A program made the translations under genes and the position numbers. A DNA stretch of 64,000 bases from JANQPA01 sp964628385 (lineage in GTDB: Bacteria; Bacteroidota; Bacteroidia; Chitinophagales; Saprospiraceae), in the NCBI GenBank assembly GCA_964628385.1, contig CAZVOD010000006.1, positions 1 through 64,000 of the forward strand, read 5' to 3'. The notes below the pieces were generated by a model that saw nothing but the letters and a program-made list of their open reading frames with translations, was not told the DNA's origin and ran no database searches. Of this stretch, positions 26,845-33,823 are shown in pieces. Within the stretch, counting starts at the first letter, position 1. The number at the start of each line of letters is the position of its first letter.

Positions 26845-27054
26845 ATGAGTAAAATAATTCTTCTATCTACCGTTACCTGTCCAAACTGCGGCCACCAAAA
26901 AGAAGAAACAATGCCGACAGACGCTTGCCAGTTCTTTTACGAGTGTGAAAATTGTAAAACCGTTTTAAGACCTAAGCAGGGTGACTGTTGTGTTTATTGT
27001 AGCTATGGAACAGAAAAATGTCCATCAATTCAAGAAAAGAAATGTTGTAGTTAG
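26845..27054 (+). CDS. GDCCVxC domain small Cys-rich protein
   Basis: 69 residues, with CPNCGH near residue 13, CENCKT near 37, GDCCVYCSYGTEKCP near 47-61 and a terminal CC. This pattern defines the GDCCVxC family, sometimes annotated as a putative (mercuric) transport-associated protein. The paired cysteines suggest zinc or heavy-metal binding. Last gene of the efflux island; what follows is degraded DNA. Confidence 0.88.
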   Translation: MSKIILLSTVTCPNCGHQKEETMPTDACQFFYECENCKTVLRPKQGDCCVYCSYGTEKCPSIQEKKCCS

Positions 27055-27188
27055 GATGCTAACCCACACTTTCAAGCACATTGCCAAAGCCGCCCAAAGC
27101 CAACGCTACAACCATAGCTTTGTCAAAGAGCTTGAAAGTCCCTGCCCGAGAAAAGAAAAACAAAAAAACTCTTCACGCTTCGCAAAAA

Positions 27189-27293
27189 TTAGATCTGCCT
27201 ACGCACAGACCGGCAAATCTCATCTACTGAGCGGCCGGCTTCATTTTCTTTGATCGTTTTAATGATCTGATTTTCAGTGAATTTTGATTTTTT
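27189..27293 (-). pseudogene. IS3-family transposase OrfA remnant
   Basis: Read on the minus strand the bases encode KSKFTENQIIKTIKENEAG then RSVDEICR, the N-terminal helix-turn-helix of IS3-family (IS407-like) OrfA. The start codon is destroyed (TAG where ATG is expected; an extra A), and similarity ends after about 30 residues with a stop at 27189. No OrfB or IS ends remain. Confidence 0.8.
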
Positions 27294-27415
27294 CTATTTT
27301 TAAGTTGGCTACTTTTTGGGTAAGTCTTCATCCTGATCAAGAGATTTCAGCAGACTCTGGTAAGCAAATTTATCAATCCATCAAATACTTCGAAAAGGAC
27401 AAAAAGGAATTTTAA

Positions 27416-27511
27416 GTGAGCGTATTTGTTAATATCATCAAACAACCTAACTTAGTAATAACGGTATACAGAACTACAAAAACTGAAAAATATTGGCAAG
27501 ATGAAGACTAA
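27416..27511 (+). pseudogene. DUF4258 protein C-terminal remnant
   Basis: Frame from 27416 reads NLVITVYRTTKTEKYW and ends at TAA 27511. This is the typical C-terminal strand and YW ending of DUF4258 proteins, which are often followed by a DUF2283 gene, as here. The N-terminal part is missing: a stop stands directly in front in frame. Only ~31 residues are left. Confidence 0.6.
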
Positions 27512-27587
27512 GTAACAGGTAAAAAATAACGCAGCATAAGGCTGCAAGGACGAGTAGAAATCGATAAGTTATTCTTTAACTGTTACT

Positions 27588-27771
27588 AAATATAATCGGG
27601 AAGTCGATATTCTTCTAATCGAATTATCAGATTCAGAAGTATATGAAAGTGATGAATTTAAGCCTGGGGCTGATCTCAGATTATGACAAAGAAGGAAAGA
27701 TTATTCGTATTGAAATATTGGATGCTTCAAAACGGACGAGTACCCCACTTAAATTTGAATACAAATGGTAA
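27588..27771 (+). pseudogene. DUF2283 protein, frameshifted
   Basis: KYNREVDILLIELSDSEVYE then ESDEFKPG matches the start of DUF2283 proteins. At the GGGG run near 27665-27669 the frame slips by one base: in frame it hits TGA at 27684, while the neighbouring frame continues ISDYDKEGKIIRIEILDASK to TAA at 27771. No clear start codon remains. Together with the DUF4258 fragment this looks like a dead two-gene module. Confidence 0.75.
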
Positions 27772-27808
27772 CTGAGGTCGCTACAAAATGGGGTTTTACT
27801 TTTAGGAC

Positions 27809-28906
27809 TCAGCTTACTGCTTCGATTCCACCTTTGAGGTTGTAGAGGTTAGAGAAGCCCAGTTCTCGTTCCAGTCGTTCGATTGCTTTGGCGGAGCGGC
27901 CGCCCAATTTACAGTGAACGACCACTTTGCGGTTCCGGTCAATTTTGTGGGCCTCCTTGATGATATTGCTCAGCGGGATGAGTTCACCACCGAGGTTGCT
28001 CACCTCATATTCATAAGGTTCGCGGACGTCGATCAGTTGAAAATCTTCGTTTTCGGATTGCCATTTTTGGAAAATCTCGGCATCGATCTCTTTGAGCTGA
28101 GGCTCGGCGTTCAGGCAGTATTCTTCGTAAAAACTCAGGTCTTCGATTTGAGTATCTGGGTTTTTGGGCACTTTCAGGGTGCGGGTAGCAAAGTTAGCGG
28201 TATCGATCAAAAACATTTTCCCGGCTAGGGGCTCTCCTATGCCCGTCAGCACCTTGATGATTTCGCTGGCCTGTAGGGAGCCGATGATTCCGGGAAGCAC
28301 TCCCAGGACGCCACCCTCGGCGCAGTTGGGCACCAGCCCCGGAGGCGGAGGCGCCGGAAAAAGATCGCGGTAATTGGGGCCACGGCTACCGTCTGCATAC
28401 AAGTAGTTAAAGACAGCCACCTGGCCTTCAAAGCGAAAGATCGAAGCGTACACATTGATTTTATTTTCCAATACACAAACATCATTGACCAAGTAGCGCG
28501 TAGGAAAATTATCCGTTCCATCAGCGATAATCTCGTAGTCCCGGACTAATGCCCGGGCATTATCGGGGGTAAAGCGCGTTTGATAGGCGATTACTTCAAT
28601 ATGTGGATTCAGGGCCTCCAGCTTTTCTTTTGCCGCCAGGGCTTTGGGTCGCCCCAGATCATTGACATTGTAAAGGACTTGCCTTTGCAGGTTGGATGCA
28701 TCCACCACGTCATCATCCACAATACCTATTTTGCCCACTCCGGCGGCTGCCAGATATTGCAGCATGGGACAGCCCAGACCGCCGGCGCCCACCACCAGTA
28801 CGCTGGATGCTTTTAATTTTTGTTGCCCTTCCATGCCAAATTCAGGTAACACAAAATGGCGGGCGTATCGGTTGAGTTCTGCTCTGCTAAAGCTCATATT
28901 TGTCAA
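27809..28906 (-). CDS. moeB: MoeB/ThiF-type adenylyltransferase with rhodanese domain
   Basis: 365 residues. The N-terminal ~250 residues are a HesA/MoeB/ThiF domain with nucleotide-binding VLVVGAGGLGCPMLQYL (about residues 35-50), DGTDNFPTRYLVND and NCAEGGVLGVLPG. The C-terminal ~100 residues are a rhodanese domain with active-site CKLGGRS near residue 335. Such fusions activate the C-terminal Gly of a MoaD/ThiS-type carrier and pass sulfur to it; a MoaD-like carrier gene lies 1.3 kb upstream on the same strand. Translation may begin at the second Met (28897). Confidence 0.92.
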   Translation of the reverse strand: MTNMSFSRAELNRYARHFVLPEFGMEGQQKLKASSVLVVGAGGLGCPMLQYLAAAGVGKIGIVDDDVVDASNLQRQVLYNVNDLGRPKALAAKEKLEALNPHIEVIAYQTRFTPDNARALVRDYEIIADGTDNFPTRYLVNDVCVLENKINVYASIFRFEGQVAVFNYLYADGSRGPNYRDLFPAPPPPGLVPNCAEGGVLGVLPGIIGSLQASEIIKVLTGIGEPLAGKMFLIDTANFATRTLKVPKNPDTQIEDLSFYEEYCLNAEPQLKEIDAEIFQKWQSENEDFQLIDVREPYEYEVSNLGGELIPLSNIIKEAHKIDRNRKVVVHCKLGGRSAKAIERLERELGFSNLYNLKGGIEAVS

Positions 28907-28928
28907 GTTGAAAATACGGTAGAATGAT

Positions 28929-29093
28929 TAGACTTTTTTCGCAGGGATTAAAATAGGTTAAAATTGGTTCTTTTTATCCCACACTGTGCCTTTTATCAGT
29001 CGCTTAGCGCTGCTAAGTTTCTTCAAAAAGCCTTCGTGTGGAAAAAAAATAATTCAATTTTACCACAATTCTACCCCCTTCGAAACAAGTCTA
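28929..29093. repeat. TAGACTTGTTTCG-family element, compound copy
   Basis: The left end TAGACTTTTTTCGCAGGGATTAAAATAGG matches one end of the complete 78 bp element at 43288, and the right end CTACCCCCTTCGAAACAAGTCTA matches its other end. Between them ~70 bases are unrelated and include CAAAAAGCCTTCGTGTG, also found near 19.89 kb. It looks like an element split by a nested insertion. The right end supplies the stop codon of the BNR gene. Confidence 0.7.
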
Positions 29094-30173
29094 GTGAGAA
29101 AATGCCAAATAATCAATCCTGGCCAAATGATTGGAAACCATCTGCCAGCTTTCCCCCTGATCATCGGAGGCATATAAATTACCGGTTGTAGATCCAAAAA
29201 TCAACCATTTGCCGGTATTTGCCAAAGAATGCCGAAAAACAATATCAAAGCAATGGCTTTGCGGCAGTCCTTTTCGCTTGGGTACCCAGGTTTGGCCGCC
29301 GTCTTCTGTTTTGCAAACACAAAGAGACAGGTTGTGGGCCACCCGCTCTTCATCACTTTTGGCGGGGATAACCCAGGCCGTTTCCGGGTTTTGATGATCA
29401 ATGGCCAGCGCAAAGCCATACTCCGCGATGCCATTGGAATCAGTGATATTTTGCCACTGGGCGCCGGCGTCGATGCTGCGAAAGATACCGCAGTGGTTTT
29501 GCTGCCAGATGACCTCCGGGTTAGACGCACAAATAATCATGGCATGTGGATCATGGCCTACTTCTGCTGATTGGTTGGGTAAATAGGTAGCAACCAGGCC
29601 TTTGTTTTTGGGTTGCCAGCGTTGGCCGCCATCCCGGGTTTCAAATACACCGGCGCAGCTTACAGCAATGTACACATGATTGCTATCCCGGGGATCAACC
29701 GCGATAGTGTGAATAAAGGGGAAATCCCGGCCAGCTCCAAACCACTGATTTTCATCAATTCTGGAAGGGTGGTTCCAGAGGCTTTCCACCAGATGAAAAC
29801 TTTGCCCCGCATTTTCACTCTTAAACAATCCTCCGGGTTCAGTACCTAGCCAGAGTACATCAGGTTGTTCGGGGCCACCCGCAGTCATAGACCAGATTTT
29901 CTTGAGTTTGGCCCGCTGTCCTGGCCTCACTTGTGCCGCTTGGGGGTATTGGGGCGTAGGAACAGCCTGCCAGGTCTTTCCCTGATCTTTAGAGAAATGC
30001 AACTTTTGTCCCCAATGGCGATGGGCCAGGCCCACCCACCAAGTATCATCGCGATGATCCACAAAGATCATGGAAACCGGAAAGCCAAGAAAGTGAATCT
30101 CATGGACCTTCCACTGCCCGTCCTGAAGCTGAAAAGAAACCAATCCTTTGGAAGTACCTGCTAATAATGTCAT
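29091..30173 (-). CDS. BNR/Asp-box repeat beta-propeller protein
   Basis: 360 residues with at least six Asp-box motifs spread evenly (SKDQGKTW, SENAGQSF, TRDGGQRW, SIDAGAQW, TEDGGQTW, SDDQGESW), so a six- or seven-bladed propeller of the sialidase/VPS10-like superfamily. There is no signal peptide, unlike most relatives. It starts 11 bases after the MoaD-like gene stops, on the same strand, so they are an operon; this pairing is seen in other bacteria but its meaning is unknown. No sialidase catalytic residues were identified. The stop codon lies in an intergenic repeat. Confidence 0.83.
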   Translation of the reverse strand: MTLLAGTSKGLVSFQLQDGQWKVHEIHFLGFPVSMIFVDHRDDTWWVGLAHRHWGQKLHFSKDQGKTWQAVPTPQYPQAAQVRPGQRAKLKKIWSMTAGGPEQPDVLWLGTEPGGLFKSENAGQSFHLVESLWNHPSRIDENQWFGAGRDFPFIHTIAVDPRDSNHVYIAVSCAGVFETRDGGQRWQPKNKGLVATYLPNQSAEVGHDPHAMIICASNPEVIWQQNHCGIFRSIDAGAQWQNITDSNGIAEYGFALAIDHQNPETAWVIPAKSDEERVAHNLSLCVCKTEDGGQTWVPKRKGLPQSHCFDIVFRHSLANTGKWLIFGSTTGNLYASDDQGESWQMVSNHLARIDYLAFSH

Positions 30174-30184
30174 GGAGAATGTAT

Positions 30185-30457
30185 TTACCCGCCTGATAAG
30201 GCCTGGAAGATCAGTATTTCATCATTTTCTTTAATCGGGTCGCTGAGCTGCTCACGGTCTGAAATGAGCTGGCCCTCTACAAAAATATTGATATGTTTGC
30301 GCAAGCTGCCATCTTCCTCAACGATATAATCCTTAATACCCGGATGCTGGCTTTCTAGCTTATCCAGTAGCTCCGGTAGGGAAGCTGCGGCAATATCCGT
30401 AGCTTTAATGTTGGGAAAAAAGCGCTTAAGCGCAGCGGTGAAATCTATTTTTGGCAT
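30185..30457 (-). CDS. MoaD/ThiS-type sulfur carrier protein
   Basis: 90 residues of beta-grasp type, ending in LIFQALSGG. The C-terminal Gly-Gly is the site that is adenylated and thiocarboxylated in MoaD/ThiS-family carriers. The sequence NDEILIFQALSGG and EDGSLRKHINIFVEGQ fit MoaD-like proteins. Its activator is likely the MoeB-rhodanese protein encoded nearby. It could supply molybdopterin synthase or another thiolation reaction; no moaE or moaA is in this window. Confidence 0.85.
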   Translation of the reverse strand: MPKIDFTAALKRFFPNIKATDIAAASLPELLDKLESQHPGIKDYIVEEDGSLRKHINIFVEGQLISDREQLSDPIKENDEILIFQALSGG

Positions 30458-30486
30458 ACTAATTCTTAATTTTGGTATGATTAATA

Positions 30487-30653
30487 TTGAAGTTGTTTAA
30501 AAATGTCGTTTCATGTTTGCAGACAAAACATTGTGCAGCAAATACTTCAGCTTTTTTCTTTCCGTAGCTTTGGCTACGCAAAGAAAAAAGCGCTTCGCCT
30601 TGCTGCACAAGCCTTTGCCTTCAACTATAACCCCACATTCTTAAACAACTTCA
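30487..30653. repeat. TTGAAGTTGTTTA-family inverted-repeat element, copy 1
   Basis: Ends TTGAAGTTGTTTAA and TTAAACAACTTCA are inverted repeats. The interior carries a strong hairpin, CTTTTTTCTTTCCGTAGC pairing with GCTACGCAAAGAAAAAAG. About 165 bp with no coding potential, like a MITE. Related element at 46547-46709. This fills most of the 306-base gap between the MoaD and XdhC genes. Confidence 0.7.
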
Positions 30654-30730
30654 TTAAAAACAAATGAGAATATTATCGAGTTTAAAAGACATGCTTTGTA
30701 GGCAGACGAGCCAATGTAAGCCTATTTCAA

Positions 30731-30750
30731 TACCTGCGACACAAGTCTAT
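30731..30750 (+). repeat. TAGACTTGTTTCG-family half element
   Basis: TACCTGCGACACAAGTCTAT differs by one base in the core from the right end of the 78 bp element at 43288-43365. Only one end is present. It lies 14 bases before the XdhC start. Confidence 0.65.
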
Positions 30751-30764
30751 CAAATCAAACAGTC

Positions 30765-31802
30765 ATGAAAGAAATATTACCAACTATTCAGGATTGGGTA
30801 CAAAAGGACAAACCCTTTGCCATTGCCACAGTGATCAAAACCTGGGGTTCTGCGCCCCGCCCGGTGGGCTCCTCTATGATTATTTCTTCCGATATGGAAA
30901 TGGCCGGTTCAGTGAGTGGCGGTTGTGTAGAAGGGGCGGTAGTAAAAGCCTCCCTGCCCCTGATTGTAGAAGGGAAAGCACAACAACTAAGCTACGGCGT
31001 AGCCGATGAGGAAGCCTGGGAAGTAGGATTGAGTTGTGGTGGCAAAATAGAAGTATTTGCCGAGCGCTTTCTGGCTTTTGATGAAAAGGAAAAAAATATC
31101 TGGGCAGAATTGGAAAAATGCCTGAATAATAATGAGCCCTGCATTTTGATCAGCCGGCTGGCGGATGCACAGCCAGAGCATTTGCTGGTCTTTCCGGATG
31201 GTATCGCTATTGGCAACCAGGAAAAAGAGTCGCTCAAAAGGGAAGCACTCCGGGCCTACAAAGAGCGTAACAATCAGGTAGTGGAACTGGACGGGCAACG
31301 GTACTTCGTGCAAGTCTTCCCGCGGAAAAGTCAAATGATCATCATCGGCGCGGCCCACATCACCGTAGACCTAGTGACTTTGGCTAATATGTATGGCTTT
31401 GAAACCATCGTTATAGATCCCCGGGGTATTTTTTCCAATAAAACACAGTTTGTTACTGCACCGGATCAGCTATTTGAGGCTTATCCGGCGGAGGTGTTGC
31501 CTCAATTTACCCTCGATGCCTACACCTACGCCGTGGTCTTGTCTCATGATCCAAAAATTGATGACAATGCGCTGCATATCTTACTTGAATCAGATGTGGC
31601 CTATATCGGTGCCCTGGGAAGTCGCAAAACCCACGCCAAAAGAGTAAATCGCTTGCAAGAGGCAGGCTTTTCTGACGATCAGATTGATCGCATTAGTGCG
31701 CCAGTGGGGGTGGATATCAATGCCCGTACTCCTCGTGAAATTGCCATGAGTATCATGGGAGAGGTGGTAAAGGTGAAAAATGAATTTTCCAGAAAAAGAT
31801 AA
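30765..31802 (+). CDS. XdhC/CoxI family molybdenum-enzyme maturation protein
   Basis: 345 residues. The N-terminal domain has KTWGSAPRPVGSSM near residue 25 and VSGGCVEGAVV near 50, the signature of XdhC/CoxI proteins. The C-terminal domain is a Rossmann fold starting IIIGAAHITVDLVTLANMYG near residue 190 and ending with the conserved PVGVDINARTPREIAMSI. Known members bind molybdenum cofactor, protect it and help add the terminal sulfur before insertion in xanthine-dehydrogenase-type enzymes. No such enzyme is encoded in this window, but the SufS/SufU and MoeA genes next to it fit the sulfuration role. Confidence 0.92.
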   Translation: MKEILPTIQDWVQKDKPFAIATVIKTWGSAPRPVGSSMIISSDMEMAGSVSGGCVEGAVVKASLPLIVEGKAQQLSYGVADEEAWEVGLSCGGKIEVFAERFLAFDEKEKNIWAELEKCLNNNEPCILISRLADAQPEHLLVFPDGIAIGNQEKESLKREALRAYKERNNQVVELDGQRYFVQVFPRKSQMIIIGAAHITVDLVTLANMYGFETIVIDPRGIFSNKTQFVTAPDQLFEAYPAEVLPQFTLDAYTYAVVLSHDPKIDDNALHILLESDVAYIGALGSRKTHAKRVNRLQEAGFSDDQIDRISAPVGVDINARTPREIAMSIMGEVVKVKNEFSRKR

Positions 31803-31830
31803 GCGGATCGTGATCGTTCCCGCCCGCTGA

Positions 31831-32262
31831 CTACTCATCGGGCGCGGATGATCCCAACGAGCCCGGGAGCACATCCCAGGCCAGGGTAGCGCATTGCATA
31901 CGGCCCGGAAATGCCTGAGCCGCCGCAAAAGCCTCCAATTCTTCATCTTCAGTATGTTGAGCACCACTGGTGACGGCCAGAAATTCCTGTTGAAGATCAG
32001 CGATTTCATCCACCGTTTTTCCCAAACATTTTTTTACCATAATAGAAGTAGAAGCCTTAGAAATCGCACAGCCATAACCATGAAAACTCATCCGGCTGAT
32101 TTTTCCATTTTCCAAATCAAAATAGACCTTGAATTTGTCGCCACAAACCGGGTTGTAAGCTTCAAAATGATAGGAATAGTCCTCATTTTTTTCGTAGTGA
32201 AAAGGCGTGTGACTATGCTTTAAAATCACCTTTTTATAGAGTTGCTTTAGCTTGTCGTTCAT
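31831..32262 (-). CDS. sufU: SufU-type Fe-S assembly protein
   Basis: 143 residues with the three conserved cysteines of SufU/IscU: NPVCGD (about residue 35), GYGCAISKAS (about 63) and RMQCATLAW (about 123). This spacing fits SufU, the zinc-dependent sulfur acceptor that stimulates SufS. It lies 12 bases after the SufS gene on the same strand, so the pair form an operon transcribed away from MoeA and convergent with XdhC. Confidence 0.92.
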   Translation of the reverse strand: MNDKLKQLYKKVILKHSHTPFHYEKNEDYSYHFEAYNPVCGDKFKVYFDLENGKISRMSFHGYGCAISKASTSIMVKKCLGKTVDEIADLQQEFLAVTSGAQHTEDEELEAFAAAQAFPGRMQCATLAWDVLPGSLGSSAPDE

Positions 32263-32274
32263 TAGAATTAAAAT

Positions 32275-33486
32275 TTAACCGTTGAAAAAGTCGATAGTTT
32301 CTCGCAACACAGCGATCATCCGGTCTATATCTTCTTTGGTATTGTAAATCGAAAAAGAAGCCCGGGTGGTAGCTGGCAGACCGTAGTAATCCATGACAGG
32401 TTGGGTGCAGTGGTGGCCGGCCCGGACGGCGATATTTTCTGCGCCCAGGAATGTCGCGATATCATGCGGATGTATGCCCTCGATGGTAAAAGAAACGATA
32501 GCACTTTTCAGCGCGGCTTTTCCTATGATATTCAGGCCCTTGATCGGCTGCATCTGTTCCTCACAGTACTGCCTGAGGGCATCCAGGTACTGTACAACGT
32601 CATTTTTGTTCAGGGTATTCAAAAAGTCGATGGCATAACCCAGGCCAATCACTCCGGCAATATGGGTAGTGCCGGCTTCAAACTTCTGAGGCGCCGCCGC
32701 AAAGCTCGTTTTTTCAAAAGTAACTTCCCGGATCATATCGCCACCGAAGAACATCGGGGGCATTTTTTCCAGCCATTCATATTTTCCGTATAACACCCCT
32801 ATGCCGGTGGGACCATAGAGTTTGTGGCCGGAAAAAACCAAAAAGTCAGCATCGAGCTCTTCGGCGTTTATCGGGTAGTGAGCCGCACTTTGCGCAATAT
32901 CTACCAGCACCGGAACATCCTTTTGATGTGCCAGCTCAATGAGTGCTGCTGCCGGATTGATGCTGCCCAGCGTATTGGAGATATGGCAAAAGGCCAGCAT
33001 TTTGGTTTTGGAAGAAATATGCTGTCGCACAAAATCAATATCCAACTCCCCGGCCTGATTCATGGGGATGATGCGCAGATGCGCTCCTTTAGTTTCACAA
33101 GCCATTTGCCAGGGAATGAGGTTGGCATGATGCTCCATAGCCGAGATCATGACCTCGTCGCCTGCCTGTAGGCGGGGTAGCAGAAACGACTGAGCCACCA
33201 GATTGATACCCGCCGTGGTACCGCTGGTATAAACGATACTATTTTTATTTTTAACTTTCAGGAAATGAGCGACTTTTTCTCGGACGGCCTCATACCGTTG
33301 GGTAGCAGTAGCGGCCAAGTCGTAAATTCCCCGGTGGATATTGGCATTTTCTTCCCTGTAAAACCGGGCGATTCCCTCAATAACCTGCTCGGGCTTCTGC
33401 ATCGTTGCTGCGTTATCCAGATAACACAACTGTGGATGAATGCGGAAGATGGGAAATAATTGTTTGAGCTGCTGCGCATCTATCAT
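32275..33486 (-). CDS. sufS: Cysteine desulfurase SufS
   Basis: About 403 residues, start chosen at the Met beginning MIDAQQLKQLFP (33486); an upstream Met at 33507 adds only seven residues. PLP-dependent aminotransferase class V: HHANLIPWQ near residue 120, the PLP Lys in FSGHKLYGPTG near 222, and the catalytic Cys in RAGHHCTQP near 360. These are the marks of group II desulfurases (SufS/CsdA). It transfers sulfur from cysteine to SufU for Fe-S clusters, and possibly towards the molybdenum cofactor genes next door. Confidence 0.93.
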   Translation of the reverse strand: MIDAQQLKQLFPIFRIHPQLCYLDNAATMQKPEQVIEGIARFYREENANIHRGIYDLAATATQRYEAVREKVAHFLKVKNKNSIVYTSGTTAGINLVAQSFLLPRLQAGDEVMISAMEHHANLIPWQMACETKGAHLRIIPMNQAGELDIDFVRQHISSKTKMLAFCHISNTLGSINPAAALIELAHQKDVPVLVDIAQSAAHYPINAEELDADFLVFSGHKLYGPTGIGVLYGKYEWLEKMPPMFFGGDMIREVTFEKTSFAAAPQKFEAGTTHIAGVIGLGYAIDFLNTLNKNDVVQYLDALRQYCEEQMQPIKGLNIIGKAALKSAIVSFTIEGIHPHDIATFLGAENIAVRAGHHCTQPVMDYYGLPATTRASFSIYNTKEDIDRMIAVLRETIDFFNG

Positions 33487-33554
33487 AGTCCTGTTTTTTA
33501 TCATCACCCAAAATATAATCCTTTGGGGACAAAAGAGTGAGAAAATTGTAATAG

Positions 33555-33784
33555 CTTAACAACTTCATTACTGAGCGTGATTAGAATTTGCTTTTGATGC
33601 CGAAAAAACATTTGGGGTGGTGAAAATGAAGCTGTTTTTGAGTTTCTAAGGAATGGGGTATTAGTAAAGATGTATAATTTATTATTGACTCATTCCATAG
33701 CGGGGCTATGGAGCGAAAAAAAGCTGAAATATCTTGTCCCGCTGAAAGCGGGAAGCATTATTCCAAATGTTTTTGCAGGCCAAA
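33555..33784. repeat. Repeat-derived intergenic region related to the TTGAAGTTGTTTA family
   Basis: Begins CTTAACAACTTCATTA and later contains CATAGCGGGGCTATGGAGCGAAAAAAAG, CCGCTGAAAGCGGGAAG and GTTTTTGCAGGCC. Close counterparts of all three blocks are found in the element at 46547-46709. No gene was found in this 315-base gap between the divergent sufS and moeA genes; it must also hold both promoters. The boundaries are approximate. Confidence 0.5.
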
Positions 33785-33823
33785 GGGTAAAATCCAATCA
33801 CGCTCTAAAACCTGAGTAAAAGC

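Larger units (their letters stand above)
27055..27808. other. 750-base stretch without an intact gene: fragment graveyard
   Basis: Contains three recognisable gene remnants listed separately (IS3 OrfA on the minus strand, DUF4258 and DUF2283 on the plus strand). The first ~130 bases carry Lys/Glu-rich but unassignable coding traces. No intact insertion sequence, inverted terminal repeats or attachment site was identified. It marks the right edge of the AT-rich efflux island before the core molybdenum-cofactor genes. Confidence 0.75.

Noticed and set aside
26981..27253. 90-residue plus-strand frame following the GDCCVxC gene
   Set aside because: It overlaps the GDCCVxC gene in another frame and then runs antisense through the IS3 OrfA remnant; no family or credible start.
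28964..29191. 75-residue plus-strand frame between the MoeB and BNR genes
   Set aside because: It reads through the compound repeat element and antisense into the BNR gene; not a protein gene.
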